Shown here in pieces: positions 23,646-38,594 of a stretch of DNA of 64,000 nt. A program made the translations under genes and the position numbers. The DNA is from Puffinus mauretanicus. Its lineage: Eukaryota > Chordata > Aves > Procellariiformes > Procellariidae. Positions within the stretch are counted from its first letter, which is position 1. Each line of letters opens with the position of its first letter. The stretch spans positions 1,096,001-1,160,000 of the forward strand of contig JAJKFH010000295.1 of NCBI GenBank assembly GCA_023333565.1. Direction: 5' to 3'. The notes under the pieces were generated by a model. It made no database searches, was not told where the DNA came from, and saw nothing but the letters and a program-made list of their open reading frames with translations.

Positions 23646-26124
23646 TCTTAAAGCAGCACAATTATGAGTAAATAGCAAGGCTTTCTGTATAGATAAGTTA
23701 TTTTTGGTAAGGTATATATTGTGACCTGTTAAGTAACAACTATTGCTGGTAACTGAGAATTTCAATTATGGACATGGTTATTGACTAAGGCACAATAATG
23801 GGCTCTGGCAGAAACAGGTGAACCTCAAATTTCATTTTACCAAATCGAAATTAGGAGAGAGAGTATAATTACCAATCCAAATCCAGGGTTAGAAAAATGT
23901 CTACTTTTCTGTTCATGCCTGTGAAGCAGGTTTTTGTAAACATGAACTCTAGGTATTATTGATGATTAACGTGAAGTCTTAGGGTATGCAAGTGTCTTTC
24001 TGACAATGGCTGACAAGCAATAGAGGGCTGCAGGGTGAAGGAGGGATCTGTACATTTAACTTTATGGCAGGATGCTTAATCATTGGGTTAAGGGCTTAAG
24101 GCCAGGCCCCTTCCAAGGCTGACTGATCTCACTTGGCAGCGGCTTTTCCTGCTGTTTTCTCCCTTCTGCAGCGCACAGAACATGCAGAAGGTCTTCTGAT
24201 TTGCTACTTTATCCATGGAGACCTGCTGGCAGAGGGGGTCAGGAGAGCTCAAAGATGTCAGAGAGCTACTGCTTGCTTGTAACTCCTTTCTGCATTTTAC
24301 TTTTAATGAGTGGGTGTACAAGACTCCATAAAATAGTTTGTATATGCAAATGAACAAACAAGTGAATTATCAAGAACTATCAGTTGGGGAGGTAAAAAAG
24401 TCAAGTGTCTTATCTTTCCTGGAGACATATGCTACGACCAGATAAGCAGTTCATCTTCCCAGGTATGTTCCATTAAGTATATTATCCAATCAACTAGGAT
24501 ATATAGGACATATTGCAACTCTAATCTCCTCAGGCAAGTAGTATTCAATTATACTTACCATTTTAAAAAGAGAAATATCCTGAGCATTTAGAGTGCTTGC
24601 ATTTTTGGCACTCAGTGTTGTTATGTGAAGGCTAATAAAGTACATTCCAACTAAGAAGGCATAGGACAGGCAGATGAAATATTGAAAAAATAATATTATA
24701 TAAGTCCTGAAGAGGAAATGTTTACCATCCCTCAAAATGGTTTCCTGACATCTTATCTAATGTTTTGAAATGAGTTTGAGGATAGAGAATGAGAGAGAAT
24801 TGCTATCCATTTCTATGCCTACGGTGTATGTTTTGTGTATATAGTTATAATTAAAATAGACATGCTGCTGTATACTTTGTTTGCAAATGCTCTTTCTGTT
24901 TTAAAAGTGCATTCAATGATGTACTTTGTTTTGTTATGTAAATTGCTTTTTGGATTGAATAGTGTTCAGACAGACCAATTTTCCTGTAACTCTTCTAAGC
25001 AAATATTAGAGATGTCAGAAGTCTATCTGTCCCAGCCCCTGCTAGCTCTCTTGAAGAGTTGTCTGCTCTACCACATAAGATGTAGCAAATCAACAGGTAA
25101 GTTCAGTCACAGACAGGTTCATAATTTGGTAGGAGACTATTACTTTTATTGGTTTGGGAAAAACTCTGCTTCATATCTGTTACTGGAAGAACTTGCAGCA
25201 GGGGTTACAGTTGAGGTTGTTTACCACCTTCCCATATCAAACCTATTTTCAGTTGTTTATCTTCTGCTAAGCTTTAAATATATTGGCAGAAAATTCAATG
25301 TCAGTTATATGATTTAAGCTAAATACTGGGATATTTCAGTCTGCAAAATATGTCCAGTATTTAAGAGAAAGAGAGATTAAGGGAAAATACATTGTTTGGC
25401 TGAGTATGATATATAAATGGTTCAGCATTTCACCGAGATGCTCTAAAGACTCAATGAAGCAAGGAAGCATTTCCAAAATTTCTTTATCCCTCCATTCAGC
25501 TCCGAAGTGACCCACGACCTTCTTCATTCAACCTGCAATTACAAAATGCTGTTGAGTGTATACATGTTCTATTTTTGCTCCTGCCCGTGAAATACACCAG
25601 TATCTTTAGTCTTCATATCCATATTTGGCCAAGGTATAAACATTTAAAACTTCACGCATATTTTCTTATTTTTTAGCATCCACTTTCTTTAAAGGTCCTT
25701 TGCTTTTTGCACAGAGCATGTTCCATACATCCATGCAAATGATTACGTATGCAATGTTATTTTCCTCCCTCTTTCCCTTTTGTTCCCCATCGTTCCACCA
25801 GCACCGAACAGATGTCATCTCCGAACAGAAAAGAATGAGCCAACCTTGCACTCCTTGTTTTCCCTCTTGCATGTAGGTGCAGCACAAAAGGTGAGGCTGC
25901 TTGTGGCCAAACAAATTCTCCCATATGTCCCCTCCTCTAAAGCCTTCCTTTTGCTCCTTTCTGGTGATCCCAGCCAAGGAAAGTAGTTGTTTCCTGGTTT
26001 AGTAGCAGAGATATGAGATCCAATGCAGGCAAGGGAATGGTGAGAAATACAGCATAGCCTTATATGTCATCCCAGGGAAGGTCACCTGGTAGAACGGTAT
26101 TCTTCATCAAAATTGATATGCATT
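23646..26124. other. gene-free DNA with one unexplained long frame
   Basis: No recognised gene. A 160-codon plus-strand frame at 24835-25317 is hydrophobic and lacks any motif I recognise. It has no promoter, splice context or codon bias that would support it. Length is unusual for this base composition but not decisive. Confidence 0.5.
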
Positions 26125-26149
26125 AATCTGCCTATTAGATAGGCAGATT
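26125..26149. repeat. perfect hairpin, 11-bp stem, 3-base loop
   Basis: AATCTGCCTAT and ATAGGCAGATT are exact reverse complements separated by TAG. The stem stops at the next base on both sides. It is too short for a microRNA precursor by itself. The flanks do not extend the pairing. Confidence 0.9.
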
Positions 26150-29100
26150 CTACCTATAGATTCCTAGTCTTCCTGTATGCCTTTCAGTGTGACTAGTCAG
26201 AGCTGAAACCTTGCAAAAGTAACAAATCTTTAATTAGCCCTATGTGATCTGGAAGTGAGCAATGCACAATATATAAAAAGTTGGTTGTGCAAGAATTTCA
26301 ATGTTTGCAAGCACAGAGAGAAACTGTGGATAAGCTCCAGAGGATGTCTTTGGCCAAATTTAGCGTTACATGCTCGTGAAATACCTGGTATAACATCAAT
26401 TTACAGAAGAACTAAATTTGTTAAGTAGACAATTTAGTAAAGATACATACTTATTAATGGGAAGAAATATATGTAGTTGAGCTGAAATTGGAAGCTGACA
26501 TCAGAGAAGTGATATGCCCCTCCCTGCACCCCTCTGTACCCCATTGTTGTTTTCTATTCCATTTATATTGTTCTCAGGGCAGTTCTAACCTAATCAGGTA
26601 CAATACATCTTCCCCCACATGGCTAGAGCACAAGGCTATTTGTAAATTAAGGTTTTTGGAGACTGGCTTTTTCCCTTGCTTACAGTTATTCAACACAAAA
26701 CCAGAATGAAATAAAAACCCTAATGTGGTAAATAGGGCTTATTACTTAGCGACGTTGCCTTCTATTTCCAATTTCAGGTTCCCAGTGAGTCCATACACTT
26801 ACCTCGCTAGCTAACGTTGCAATGAACTGTTCATCTCTTTCAAAGAGAAGTGGGATTTCAGAAGATAAGCAGTTAAGACAGCATTAATAAAAGCTTCTGT
26901 TGCAACACTTACCTTCTGGTGGCCACTTGGGAAATGCTGCCTTCTTTTACATTACTTCTTTCCTGTATTATGCAGGAAAGAAAAGTATTTGTCTGGTTGT
27001 CCGCATAGCTCCTGCAGTCTAAATCAGGCCAGTCACAAATACTTAGGTCATGCTACATGTTTCCTCCTGAATTCCAATTTTTAGAAAAGTTCAAGACTCC
27101 CAGTGGATCAAATTAATTGGGGAGTGAACTCTGAATCGGTTTCTTGACCTTCCTTCTCCCTTAGTCTTTGTTTCTTTTGTTCTCATTGAATAAATAGTTT
27201 GCAGCTATCCAAATGTCAGGAATTTCAAATAGCCAGTTTACAAATAAGCACCCTACACTACCAAAAAATGCTACACAAAGATTATTTCACTTTTTGTAGT
27301 ATTGTGTTAGACCAAGAAAAGTGGCATTCATGTTAAAATCTCTAATCTCTCTCTGAATGAGTTCTAGTGGAAGAGTCTGTTACATTACTTACAACGTGAC
27401 TGCTGTTATTCAAACAGGAGAACTACTGAAGGAGCAGTAAGATTATTTGAAGTAAACAGATCTGAACTGGTTCTGTCACAAAGCCAAAAACTTTAATTAA
27501 ACTTTCAAAACTAGATTTCATTTTTTGTTCACAGAATAATAGCTGTAATGATGGATCTGTAAGGTGGAAACATTATGGAAAAATAAAGGAACTTTTCTCT
27601 AATTTATTCTCCCTAGTTTTCTATTATATCTTCATCATAAATATAGTAGAATAAATACTGTGTTGTATTGTTTTCCCTATGGCTTTACTGACCAGAAAAC
27701 ATTTTCAAATGAACTATATATAATGTCTTCTGCATAAGCGGCAATTCTTACATTTGGTAAGCAATTCCCGGTACTGAACTAGAAGTTCAACTATTAATAA
27801 GATATTTGAATTTGACAGAGTTCACACTTTCTACTAAAATCCATGTATTCAACAGTTCGGTGCATTATAGCATGTAAGGAATACTCCTCTCAGGAAGAGT
27901 AAGCCAGAAATAGCTAATAACGGGAGTCCAATACAAGCTTGCAGCTGAAGGAAACCATACCCTCTGCTGTGAGACTTGGTTACTCCATCAAGAGTATGGG
28001 CCTACCACTATCTCGGCTAATTATCATGGTTTCAACTGAAGAAGCGGCTATTTTGCAAATAATAATATCCCTTGATCACCTGCAGTACAGGTCTGGGGTT
28101 ATCTTTTACTGCCTGTGTAAAACCTCAGTATAATTGGTTGTGACTAAATCTTCCATGACAAGATTTTGAAATGATTTTTCATCTTGTCATTTCAGATGCA
28201 TACCATGCGTGCCAAATTTTCAAGCATTAGTTCAAAAATTGTCTGAAGATAGCTTATAGGGTCACTAATGCACCTGAATGGCATTATTAGAAATTTCATG
28301 AATGATAAAAAATATCTGGGCTAATGAATGTTTAACCAGAAGTACAGTAGCGCTTTTTATCATTCATCAAAGTTTATTGTTCATCATCAAAGTAGTTTCT
28401 AAGATTAAATTTTACATAGAATGTAGTATGCTGAAGTACAGAGGCTTTTTCTTTTGGTCAATCATAGAATTTAGGAAATATTCACAGGTATGTCTGCAGG
28501 AGATTTACTGAGCTTTGTTATTATTTACTGTCACTTTCGACTTAAATTTCTAGGCTTTGAGTTCAAGGAAAAAGAGGTATACTTTTCTTCATTTCCATAT
28601 TGCCTTAGCTAAATATCATTGATGTACGCCCTCAGCCTACCACTCGGTATTTTAAGGTCATGGAGGAAAATAAAGCATGGTATGGTTTTGATTTCACCAG
28701 AAGCTGCTTCCTCCAGGAACAAGGTGCTGCTGTTGATAGGTGATACTGTGCTGCTGTGCCAAGCAAACCAGCCTGTAGCACCCTCTTCGGTGTGAAAATG
28801 GTGATCAGTTCAAAGTAGCAGTTCCCTATAAGTTTCTGCAACTGTTCAGAACGCAGGTATTTGCCTAGTTAAAGGTAATGATAATGAGGATGTGTTACTG
28901 CTCAATATTTTAAAAATAAAGTGATAGTAGAGATAGTTTTATGATGATCACCGCTACCAGCATTTCAGTCGTCTTAAAGAAATCACCTGTTAAAGGAATC
29001 GCTCACTTTCATTTTTACATCTTACAGACTCCTGAGATGAAGGGAATGATATTGTAGTTTCTTGCTGTACATAACTTCATACCAACAGCTTTCTCTTTCA

Positions 29101-32100
29101 GTTTTTGTTGCACAGAAATCAGGTGAATCTAATCCAGAATAAATACATTTAATAGAAAAGGAAGAAAAAGGCAGAGAAGTCAAAAGTGTAACATATGCAA
29201 AGGCAAACAGTGTGTGGATTTTGCATAGATGCTTAGCACGTGGAGGTTCTTTAACTTTCTGATTAGGTTTCTCAGGTTCATGATATATATACTGTTTTAA
29301 GAAGTAATGAAGAATATTGAGGAACAAAATTTGTTCTTTTCTCCTTTCCTCTTTCAACAGCAGTTTTAATGATATATAAAATCAGCAAGCCTTTAGAAAA
29401 TCTCTTTTTCTTTTTAGAGAAATAGGAAATCTTAACCTAAAGAATTCCGTGGAAATATTGCCTGGAGATATCAAATTTATTCTGCATTTTAATGAAATCA
29501 CAAATGAGTCAATTTAAAACTAGTATACCGTAAACTATTCTTCCTTCCTACATCTGTTCATAAACATAGAAGGATGTATACCTAGGGGAAACTTGGTTCC
29601 TCTTACATGCAAGGAGGAAAAATTCTAACTAGGAATATGTATTTTTCTGCATTCCCTGTGGGTAAACATCACAGAAGAAAACCTAGTTAAGTTTCATTTC
29701 TAAGACACAGAGCTGCTTGTCAATCATCGTTGTTAATAAGGTTTGGTGGAGGCAGAAGTGTGTCGCTGTGTATATCTGTGTAGCGTTGCAATTTGCATTG
29801 AGTCAGTCGAGCGTAACTTTTGCCTAACAAACCATACAAACCATAATATCAAAACATAAGACTAAGAAAAGTCTTATTTACTAACAGCTTGTTTTGCAGA
29901 AAGTTTCCTGGATTCTATAGCGAACAGCAACTCTGTCTTTATAGAAACCTTAAAAAGACCAAAACAAAACAAACTTTGAAGACATGTTTAGTAATTACAT
30001 ATAATTGAAATAGATATATGTAATTTCTAGGTCTTCTAAATGGACATTTTTAGAAGTTAGAACTGACAAGTGCAGGGAGATTATAAATGAACCCTTGTGT
30101 AATCGTCTGCTTTTGTCAAAACTGGATCCCCAAACTCTGCTGAATTGCATTGTGTGTATAAGTATCTCTAAAATAGTATTTGTGCTAATTGACATAATCA
30201 GGCATCAGTGGTTACAAGTGATATCTTGGCTGTCATCCATTAAGTCACACAATGATATACTGCTGCTTAGGTTGACTGTTCATTTTGTTTAAAATAAGTG
30301 GAACATGAATAGGATAATCCGCGTTTGCCAAAACATGGGTCTGAAATCTGTGTCTCTTTTGATAGCAATGACTGGTCATGGTCATATTTGGTGAATCAAA
30401 GGTATGTTTTGACCACTGTTAACTTTTTTTTGGTGACTCTGAGTAGTAGTATTCTTATATTTCTCTTCATTGTATTATTAGAGGATTTCCTGGCTTTTTG
30501 TGCAGTGCAGGTCAGCATAGCATGTCGTGTATAGACTTCATATGCTCAAATTACATAAAGACGGTGCTTCATGAACCCAGTCACAAATAAAATACACAAT
30601 GGGGTTTACATTACAGTAGCAATCTTGAGTAATTCTTCAATTGGGTAATCAATCTTGAGCAATCCTGAATAATTCTTGAATTCATTTTTGTTCCTGAAAT
30701 ACTCAAAGGTATATAATTGTCTGAAATATAGAAGGAAGAGTCAGACTTAAGAGTACGAAGGTGGACTTTAGTGCTTACTGCATTAATTGTGGAAGTTTCT
30801 TGTCCCTGAAAGTATATATGGACATATTTGGCCCATGAAGATACTGCTACATTTCTCATTGCCGTAAGTAACAGTAGAGAAATTAAGAGATCCGCCATCT
30901 TAAGTGCTGATCCACCATCATCACAATATGATCTCCTGAAGGTGTTTTACAAACATTACCATGTAGTGGGAATGCTACAGTGATACCTACTCTCCGTAAT
31001 TCCTGTAAATTAATATTTTCTTAGCATCTCTTAATTTCTGTACTGAATCAGTTAGAAATGGTCATGATATTTTAAGAGCTTTTCTCCTTCTAATATGACA
31101 CTTCTGTTTGAGGTGGAAGTTGTGCTCTCCTCCATCTCTAATTAGTTGTGCCAGCAGCCATAACATTTTATTATGTGATTCATACAGCTTTTATTTGGTA
31201 GGAAATAGAAGTGAGCTAGCTTTGGGGTATGAGCTGTTCCAAGAGCAGAGCCTTTTATTTAATTCTCTTTAACATCACCTTAGAAGATACGTAACGATTC
31301 CTTGTAGTCTTTCTCAGGTATTTTTAGGGACCTTGGTGGTTGTTCTCTTCAGAAGCTGTTAGCTGGCAGTTCAAAGATCAGCAATCGTGGTGTTGTCCCT
31401 TTTCTTCTGCATATGCTGTGCATCTCCAGCCCTGCAGTATGGTTTTGCCAGTTGGTATCTGATCTCTGCTCACTGCAGCGTGATGACAAGGCCTGCCAAA
31501 ACAGTTAGGATAAAAGTAAGCTTAATCCATAAACCAGCCAGTTGTCATTCACCATTTCTCTTTTCTCAGCTGTAGGTATTGTATGTGTTGCAGTGACATT
31601 GGTTGTGGTCAAAAAGAGAATAGCGGAACAGGGTCCGTAGATCAGCTCCTTTCTCTCTAGCTTTCGTACAGAGTATTGACTCAAACCACAGTGTCATAGT
31701 GGCTATACCTCTGCCAGGGCATCGAGGGAAAGGATACGTTCCAAATAGAGAGAGATAAAGAACTTAAGGTTACAGTCTGCTTTCTCTGTAGTGGTAGTAG
31801 AGTCCTCATTAGTCATACATTATTGTACGACACCTTAAATACTGGTTTTAATTACAATTCAGATCATTGTGTTTTGTAATAATCTCATATCTAAGCTATC
31901 TTTATCCAAGTTTAAAATAAATTTAATAGAATGTTTTCCATGGTAGCAGCCTTTAACTCATCAAGACAGCTATATTAGATAAACAGGGTGAAGACTTTTT
32001 GGTTCTAGTGGTTGATTAGCGGAGGCTGGATCTATTTGGTTTAAACATAATATGAAGCAAGATGAAGGGGAGAAAAAAGAATATTTTATGATGGAATCAT

Positions 32101-33294
32101 TTGACATAGATTCCTTAAATCTCTGCCTTCTACCTAACGTCATGTTAGTTCAATATTAAAAATTTAAAAAGGTTCAAAAAGTAGATGGTGTTAGGTCACT
32201 GTAGTTGCTGAAAGAAGTGGACAAAAGTGGACTAGCAATCCAGCATTTTAACATCTAGTAAAGCTGACATCTTATTTCTGCTTCATGGCAGGACAATACA
32301 AAAAAATCAGGCAAACCCTGGGAGTCTGGGTTGGCAGTTTTAAGAACTTGTCTATCCTATCCATGCGCTTCCGTAGCAACCAAAGGGAAAGATTAATCTT
32401 CGGCTCCTGTGACATTGACACCTATATACAAAAAATAATTTCATTGGAGAATATTTACTATTCACCCCTGTGGCCATTACATGAATATTTAGCATAAGAT
32501 CAAAACGCTATAACCATGTTCTTGCTTCTGATTCAAAACACACTATCAGGAGTGATTTGCTGTTAATATCAGAGAGCCTCTAGGTGACAACTGCCTCTCG
32601 GAAACCAGCCTTCATAAAATGGCATTCAAATGCTGTCTGATTTGCAAATGAGTGATTCTCCAGGGCTTTCTATACAATAACCTCAGATACTAAGTACAGT
32701 TTTGTCTTCCCAGAATTGGCTTTGGGAGGTTCTGTGCTTGAAGTTAGTTTTATTTGTGTTTTGTAACTTACTGATATAATTCTTCAAAGCAAATTCCTTA
32801 GACCTTTTTAATTTTTAAGATCTATTGATTTACTAAGAAGCAACTTCGGGGGGGGGAAAAAACTGTCTAAAGTATTAAAAACTGGTGGGGATGGAAGAGC
32901 AAGTCTGGTAAATGTACTTTGAATTACAGAAACACTTGCAAACTTAAGAGCTTTGAGCCAAACATTCTAACGTATGTGTATACAATCAGTTTCTGATTCT
33001 TTTCTTTCCAGAAAATTATGTAAAAAAACCTAAACCAAAATACAGAATTCTCAGAAATCTCCATCCTTCAGCAGATTCCGAAAGGTCAAAACTGTCATTC
33101 TGATATTTATGGGATAACTATTCAAAACTGTAAGCTGGATCTTGTGCCTGTTTTCCTCTCTTCTGTGTATTTTGTCTTAAAGGTTGGTACTTAATGGGAG
33201 AATTAAGACTAATAGGATAACATCACATCAATGTCAGTGTCTTTGGTGGAGGGCAGCAAATCTTTTTTTCTAGTCCAAACTAATTATCTCTCTA
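26150..33294. other. gene-free AT-rich DNA
   Basis: No gene or repeat family recognised. At 30618-30683 the motif CAATCTTGAGYAAT and AATTCTTSAATT blocks recur, suggesting a small imperfect local duplication. A 9-G run lies at 32848-32856. Confidence 0.55.
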
Positions 33295-33312
33295 ACACAC
33301 ACACAAACACAC
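33295..33312. repeat. AC microsatellite, interrupted
   Basis: (AC)n with one AA interruption, 18 bases. Confidence 0.9.
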
Positions 33313-36300
33313 GAAGTAGAATGTCTCTTACAAGTTGCCTATCTATTTCGCTTCAGGTTTTGCAGTGCAACAGGGTGAGTGGCAAATGCATTTAACCATT
33401 TAACTGCTAAATGTTTAACCATATTCCAGTGAGGATGCGTTGTGGAATGGACTGTAGAAATAGAGCAGAATTGCCACATTCTCTGTCAGGACAGCATATC
33501 TTGTACTTTCTTCTGTGCACTTCCCTATCTGTATAGCTTTGAATATAGCAAAACCATGAACTCCTGAGAGAAGAGTTTATAACATTGAACAGGAAGAAGA
33601 ATATTTTACAAGCATGGCAGTGGTTTAAGTATTCGTAGGCAATTTCCTTGCTTTTAAGCAAAACTGATAATAATACACCTTGCAGTTTCTCAAATGTGTG
33701 TGTGCTTTCAGGTTTATGCAGAAGTTCATACGTACTTTGCTGAATGGGGGTCAGTGGCCTGTGCTGAGTAGAGATGGACCTGGGCACATCCTTAAATGTA
33801 AGCACACAGTTATGTGCTTTGCTGATTTGCCCTAAATACACTACATCGCTAAATATTACTTATTACTAAGGAAAGAATGCTAGGATAATGAACTGTAAAT
33901 GTGTGCCTTTCCCAAGGGTATAATGCCCTTGATAAGATCTTTTAATGTATCTGTGTAAAGATATATAGCTCTTTGCTTATTACAGTACACTTAACTTTGC
34001 CTCTGACTTGAATGGAACATGTGCCATGCAGTATATTTACACAGGGAGGGAGAAGGTCTTGTCAAGAAGTACTGTAGATTGTTAAACGAACAAAAAATTA
34101 CTGCTGAAGTTTGTGGTCTGTATAGAGGAACGTGTAAACTCAAAAAAATTAAGTTATTCCTTGTCACAAAGTATTATTTCTTATTCCAAATGAAATATTA
34201 ATTGGTAGAAAAATCCCACACTAACCATCAGTTTACAAGAAGATCAAAGATACGTGAAATAGTTATAATGAAATGGTGAAGAATATTTACAAACCCTTCA
34301 GTTTGGGTTGGCAATCAGATTTGGTCAAAGCCTTACACTGAATTCTCTTTTCATACTATTGTTTTATCATTTCTGAAAAGAAGGTTTCTAACCATAGAAG
34401 TGAGGTTCTTGAACTGCCTTTGATAGAAATAAAAGTTAAAAAAAATCAGCTAATTCTAAGGTAGAGCAATCTTCATCAGCTTATTAAACTGATTATAAAA
34501 CTTTGCCTCGAGAGCAGAGACTGGCCACATGACAGAGATTTCCCTTGAAGTCTTCAGTACCTATAGGAGAGCTATTTTGAGATAAATCACCATTTCAAGT
34601 GTTCTAGAACTTTTCCATGTCCAGTTGTGACGTGCAGTCAGCATTATCAGGCTGATGTTTTACCAATAGTATGAGCAAAACTTTTCCCCTGTCCTCCGTG
34701 CCTCCTGGCACCGTGAGCAGCAGAGATGCTCTCCGTTCTCTTCCTGCAGCTGCTTTATGATTTATCTGAAATTCAGAAATATCTTGGCCTCATAGGTTTC
34801 TGGATTCTGCCCACTTCTCTCTCCTGCCTGTGCCTTCAGAGTGAAGCCACTTGGTTAGTCTTTTTCTATTCCATTGTAGAAAGTCTCCTAACTATTGGTT
34901 TTCTTAGGAACAAAATTCCAAAGGATTTAAATCAACTGAGACCAAACCATCTATTAAACTGCTCCGCCAAATCAGCTCCTGAACTTTACCATGCTCACTT
35001 GCTACTTCTTGACCCTTTTGAGAACACGAGCGGAGGAGAGGTTGCTCTCTGGTGCGTCCTCCCCTAACACCTTCCAGCGAGGAAGAACTGTAGAGAGTGG
35101 GAGCACCGGTATTGCACCTGGATACCAGGAGAGCCGAGCTGTGTATCCTGACCACCCTAAGATCACACCTCACTTCATAGTCTTATTTTTTAGTAAAAGT
35201 AGTTCACGATTGAACTTAGTACTTCTCTCCAGAGTGCAATCTCCCATTGTTCTCTCAGAGTAGCTATTAAAATGGGGAAGAACTGGCTTGGTTTTGCAGT
35301 TACCTTGGAATGCCATTATTTTTGTTATGAAATGACTTTACAGCTAAATGTATTAATAATTTAGCTAAAACTTGACCTCCTTTTGTAAAGAAAGGAAAAA
35401 CAGAAGAGTGGAGTTAAATAATCCTTTTACTTCTTAAAAACCTCCATGATCTCTATCCTTGCTTAGCTCTCTTGCTATCACAATATATGCATACATACAT
35501 ATAAATATAGATAAAAATATATTAATAAATTGTACTAACCTGTGCATGCAGAAGAAAAATGAACCCAAATTTCTGTACTGTTTGCTGTATTGAACCTGCC
35601 ATTTTGTTTTGGAATAGAACAAAAGTTCCAGCCACGGGTGCGCAAAGGCAGGATCTAGTGTCTCATACCTGATGAGAAACAGGTATGGTAGGCTGTTACC
35701 AGTGTTAGCTTGCTTAATTTGTTTAACAACATTTTTGTTACTAATACTTGCACATGTTTAAGGTCAGCCTGTTCTCATCAAAGCAAACATTCTTAAATAT
35801 TTTTATTGTAAAACTGAAACCAAGATTTGGGCCTCCATATTTGTCTCCTTTCTTTTCCTCAGTATGAAATATCTCTGTATTTGCTTTTGCTGAGTATCAA
35901 AGCCTTTTGTGATTATATACATGGGCAGATGACCTGCAGTCTTTTGTCATAAAATAATGTGACTTATTGGTTTATTGAGAATAATTTTCTTTTTATTCTA
36001 CGTAATTATTAAGTTATATATTCTTAATGTTTTAGTAAGAACAGATTATATTTCTCACCGACAGTTGGAAATAAGATTATTTTCTAATTGTACTTAGTAA
36101 AATCATTTTGCTATAATATCCTTTAGTTTTCAAAACAGAACTTGATTACTTCCTCTGGAGAAAATAAAAAGAGGAAGAGGCATGATCTCTCTTGATTTAT
36201 TTTGCTTAAAAAAGCCAACCCATTTTCATTTATATTCATGTACATCTAGGTCCACCTTAAGCAAAATAGCTTAAAATAGTCCTCCATACATATATTAGGA

Positions 36301-38555
36301 TATTTTTCAATGCTATATTTGTTTTCAAATGTGCTTCAGATTTAGTGTGTTACATGTTGGGCTACATACATGAAAATCTCAAAGTAGTATATAATTAAAG
36401 CAATTTGCAAAGGATGACCAAAAGATTCCTATGCTCATGTGAAGTATGATCAGCTCTAATAATATTCTCGGCAGTACTTGGATTGTAAGTGAAGCCAGCA
36501 TAGTGGTAGCACTAGTATGGTGGGACATTTACTAGTGAAAAAATACAGAACTAGAATTTCAGTGAAATATGAACTTAAGAGACAGGTAATAAATGTACAT
36601 GCCAATATAGACAGGCTTTATTTATATACTGGATCTGGAAATTATTTCTAACAGAAAATTAACCTTTTTTCTAGCTAGATTTGAAAGGACACATGAGAAG
36701 ATGCTGGCTTGCAATAGAGCACATTCAGAGGTTGGACCCTTGTCACCTCTGTGTTATGCCTACAATTGCACTTACCTATTGCAATTTCTTTTATTTTTCA
36801 GCAATTCCTGACTAAACAGGAATTACCTTCAGTGCAGGACAGCAAGGGGTGCACAGGGAAAGAAAGAGCATTTTATACTTCTTGTGTATTCTATGGATTT
36901 GCGCTTTTATTTCACTTGACAGGAAGAAGCACAGAAGATAAAACAGGCAGCATTAAGTTTTGATTTTGTTTTTTTTTTTTCTTTTTAAATGTCCTGAGAC
37001 ACTAACGCTGTTCAGGCTGTGAGATTCAGATTTCAAACACTTTTATTTCAAGTGTCGTTGCTTATCGTTATGATAAAAGGACATTGCAACTGAGAGAAAG
37101 AAGATAGTCGTCTGTGTATATGTTCAGACCCTCTTTCCAGTAGGTATTTTCAAACATAAGATCCTGTTGAATTTGAAGTGCACAGAGGTTGATTGATGCT
37201 GTAATTGATTTAAAGCTGATTTCTCTTAGAACTGTCATGGGAAGACGGGAAGTGATAGCGCAGCTTTCATGATGAGCACTGCATATGGTTTACTGATAAG
37301 GAAGCTGGAGAGGAAATACTATGTTTAAAAACCTTCAGGATGGAAGGAAGAGAAGAGGGAAGGAAGGAAAAAGCTCTGACAGTGTTAACGTTTCTGCTGG
37401 ATCCAAACCAGCATGGAGTCCTGCTTCAGGGCCAAAAGCCTGCAAATCGAAGAACTGGAACCCGGATCAAAGCAAAGCAAAAGGTGTTTTCAAAACAGCA
37501 CTTCTTAAACTTATTTAAGAAAAAATGCATATTAAAAAATAAAACCCAACATAGCAGTAAATTGTTATAAGACTTGGATATTCCTCAAAATACTGTGACA
37601 AATTTCTCTAATGTTACTGTCTAATTTACCTTCTGCAGTCAGTTTAGCCCAGCTGACTTGAAACTTTGGCATACAGATTTATATATACTTGTATGTGATT
37701 TTGCATTTTAAAAGGCATATTATTTTAGACTTTGCTTTCTAGTTTTGATAGCTCTTCAGGTGCCTGAAACTGGCACTTTTCTCTAATTTTTTTGTTCTCA
37801 TGGTTTTAGAAGTTGCTCAAGTTCATTCACACCTTGAAAACAGCTTGAAAAATTCTTACCAGTCTGTTCCTGAAATGTTTTTGATACCCAAAATGGGAAA
37901 ATGCAGTAAAACCGGCAAATACTTTTAGAAATCTTAAGCTGATACATCATACTATGATTTAAGTGCAAAAATCATAATAGTAAACAATTCATACACTGTA
38001 ATTTGTTAATTTAATTTTATGATCTTTATGTGGAAGATGAATAACCCTCCCAAGATTTGTGCCTTGATTCACATATCTGTCTTAAAACCTGGGATTTTAG
38101 TTGTGGCATTTCTCTCCGAAGTGCAGTTGGACATACGTAGTACCAGCAGGGGCTATTCTGCCTCCAAGGTTTTGATTCTTTATAGGTCTGCCAACACTTT
38201 GGAACCCATATATAGAAATACATGAGGTAAGCAAATGTTATTTATAGCATTTAATATGTGTGAGGTTTTTTATTACTTTTTTTGTAGTGATGATATCTCT
38301 TGAATCTTCTTTGGCTATAAAATGAAGGAACAGTGACGATTAAGTTTGTTTTATGCAAATGTAGGTAATGATCCATTAATCCATGGTATCAAAGCTATTT
38401 TCACATTCATCATGTAGTGACCTTCTAAGACGGGGAAAATAAATAGAATTCCAGCCTATTCTGTTTAACTATTTCATTTTCTAACAGTATAATAAACTTG
38501 TAGTGAAATAATCAAATTTTGAATTATAGTTGAGGAATGAGGAGCTTAGTGTTGG
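33313..38555. other. gene-free DNA
   Basis: No supported gene. The 144-codon minus frame at 33407-33841 and the 113-codon plus frame at 34726-35067 have no convincing family match. A short inverted repeat (CATACCTG ... CAGGTATG, 8-base loop) is at 35664-35687. Confidence 0.55.
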
Positions 38556-38594
38556 ACACACAACACACACACCTCCCCCCCAATTTAAAAAAAA
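38556..38594. repeat. AC-rich, C-run and A-run low-complexity cluster
   Basis: An interrupted (AC)n is followed directly by an 8-base C-rich run and then a 12-base A run. Confidence 0.85.

Noticed and set aside
33407..33841. 144-codon minus-strand open frame
   Set aside because: Residue content is ordinary for a random frame, no motif is recognised and no exon signals are seen.
34726..35067. Possible retroviral pol fragment (QKYLGLIGFW resembles a conserved reverse transcriptase connection motif)
   Set aside because: Only ten residues match. The sequence before and after does not follow pol order, so it is probably coincidence.
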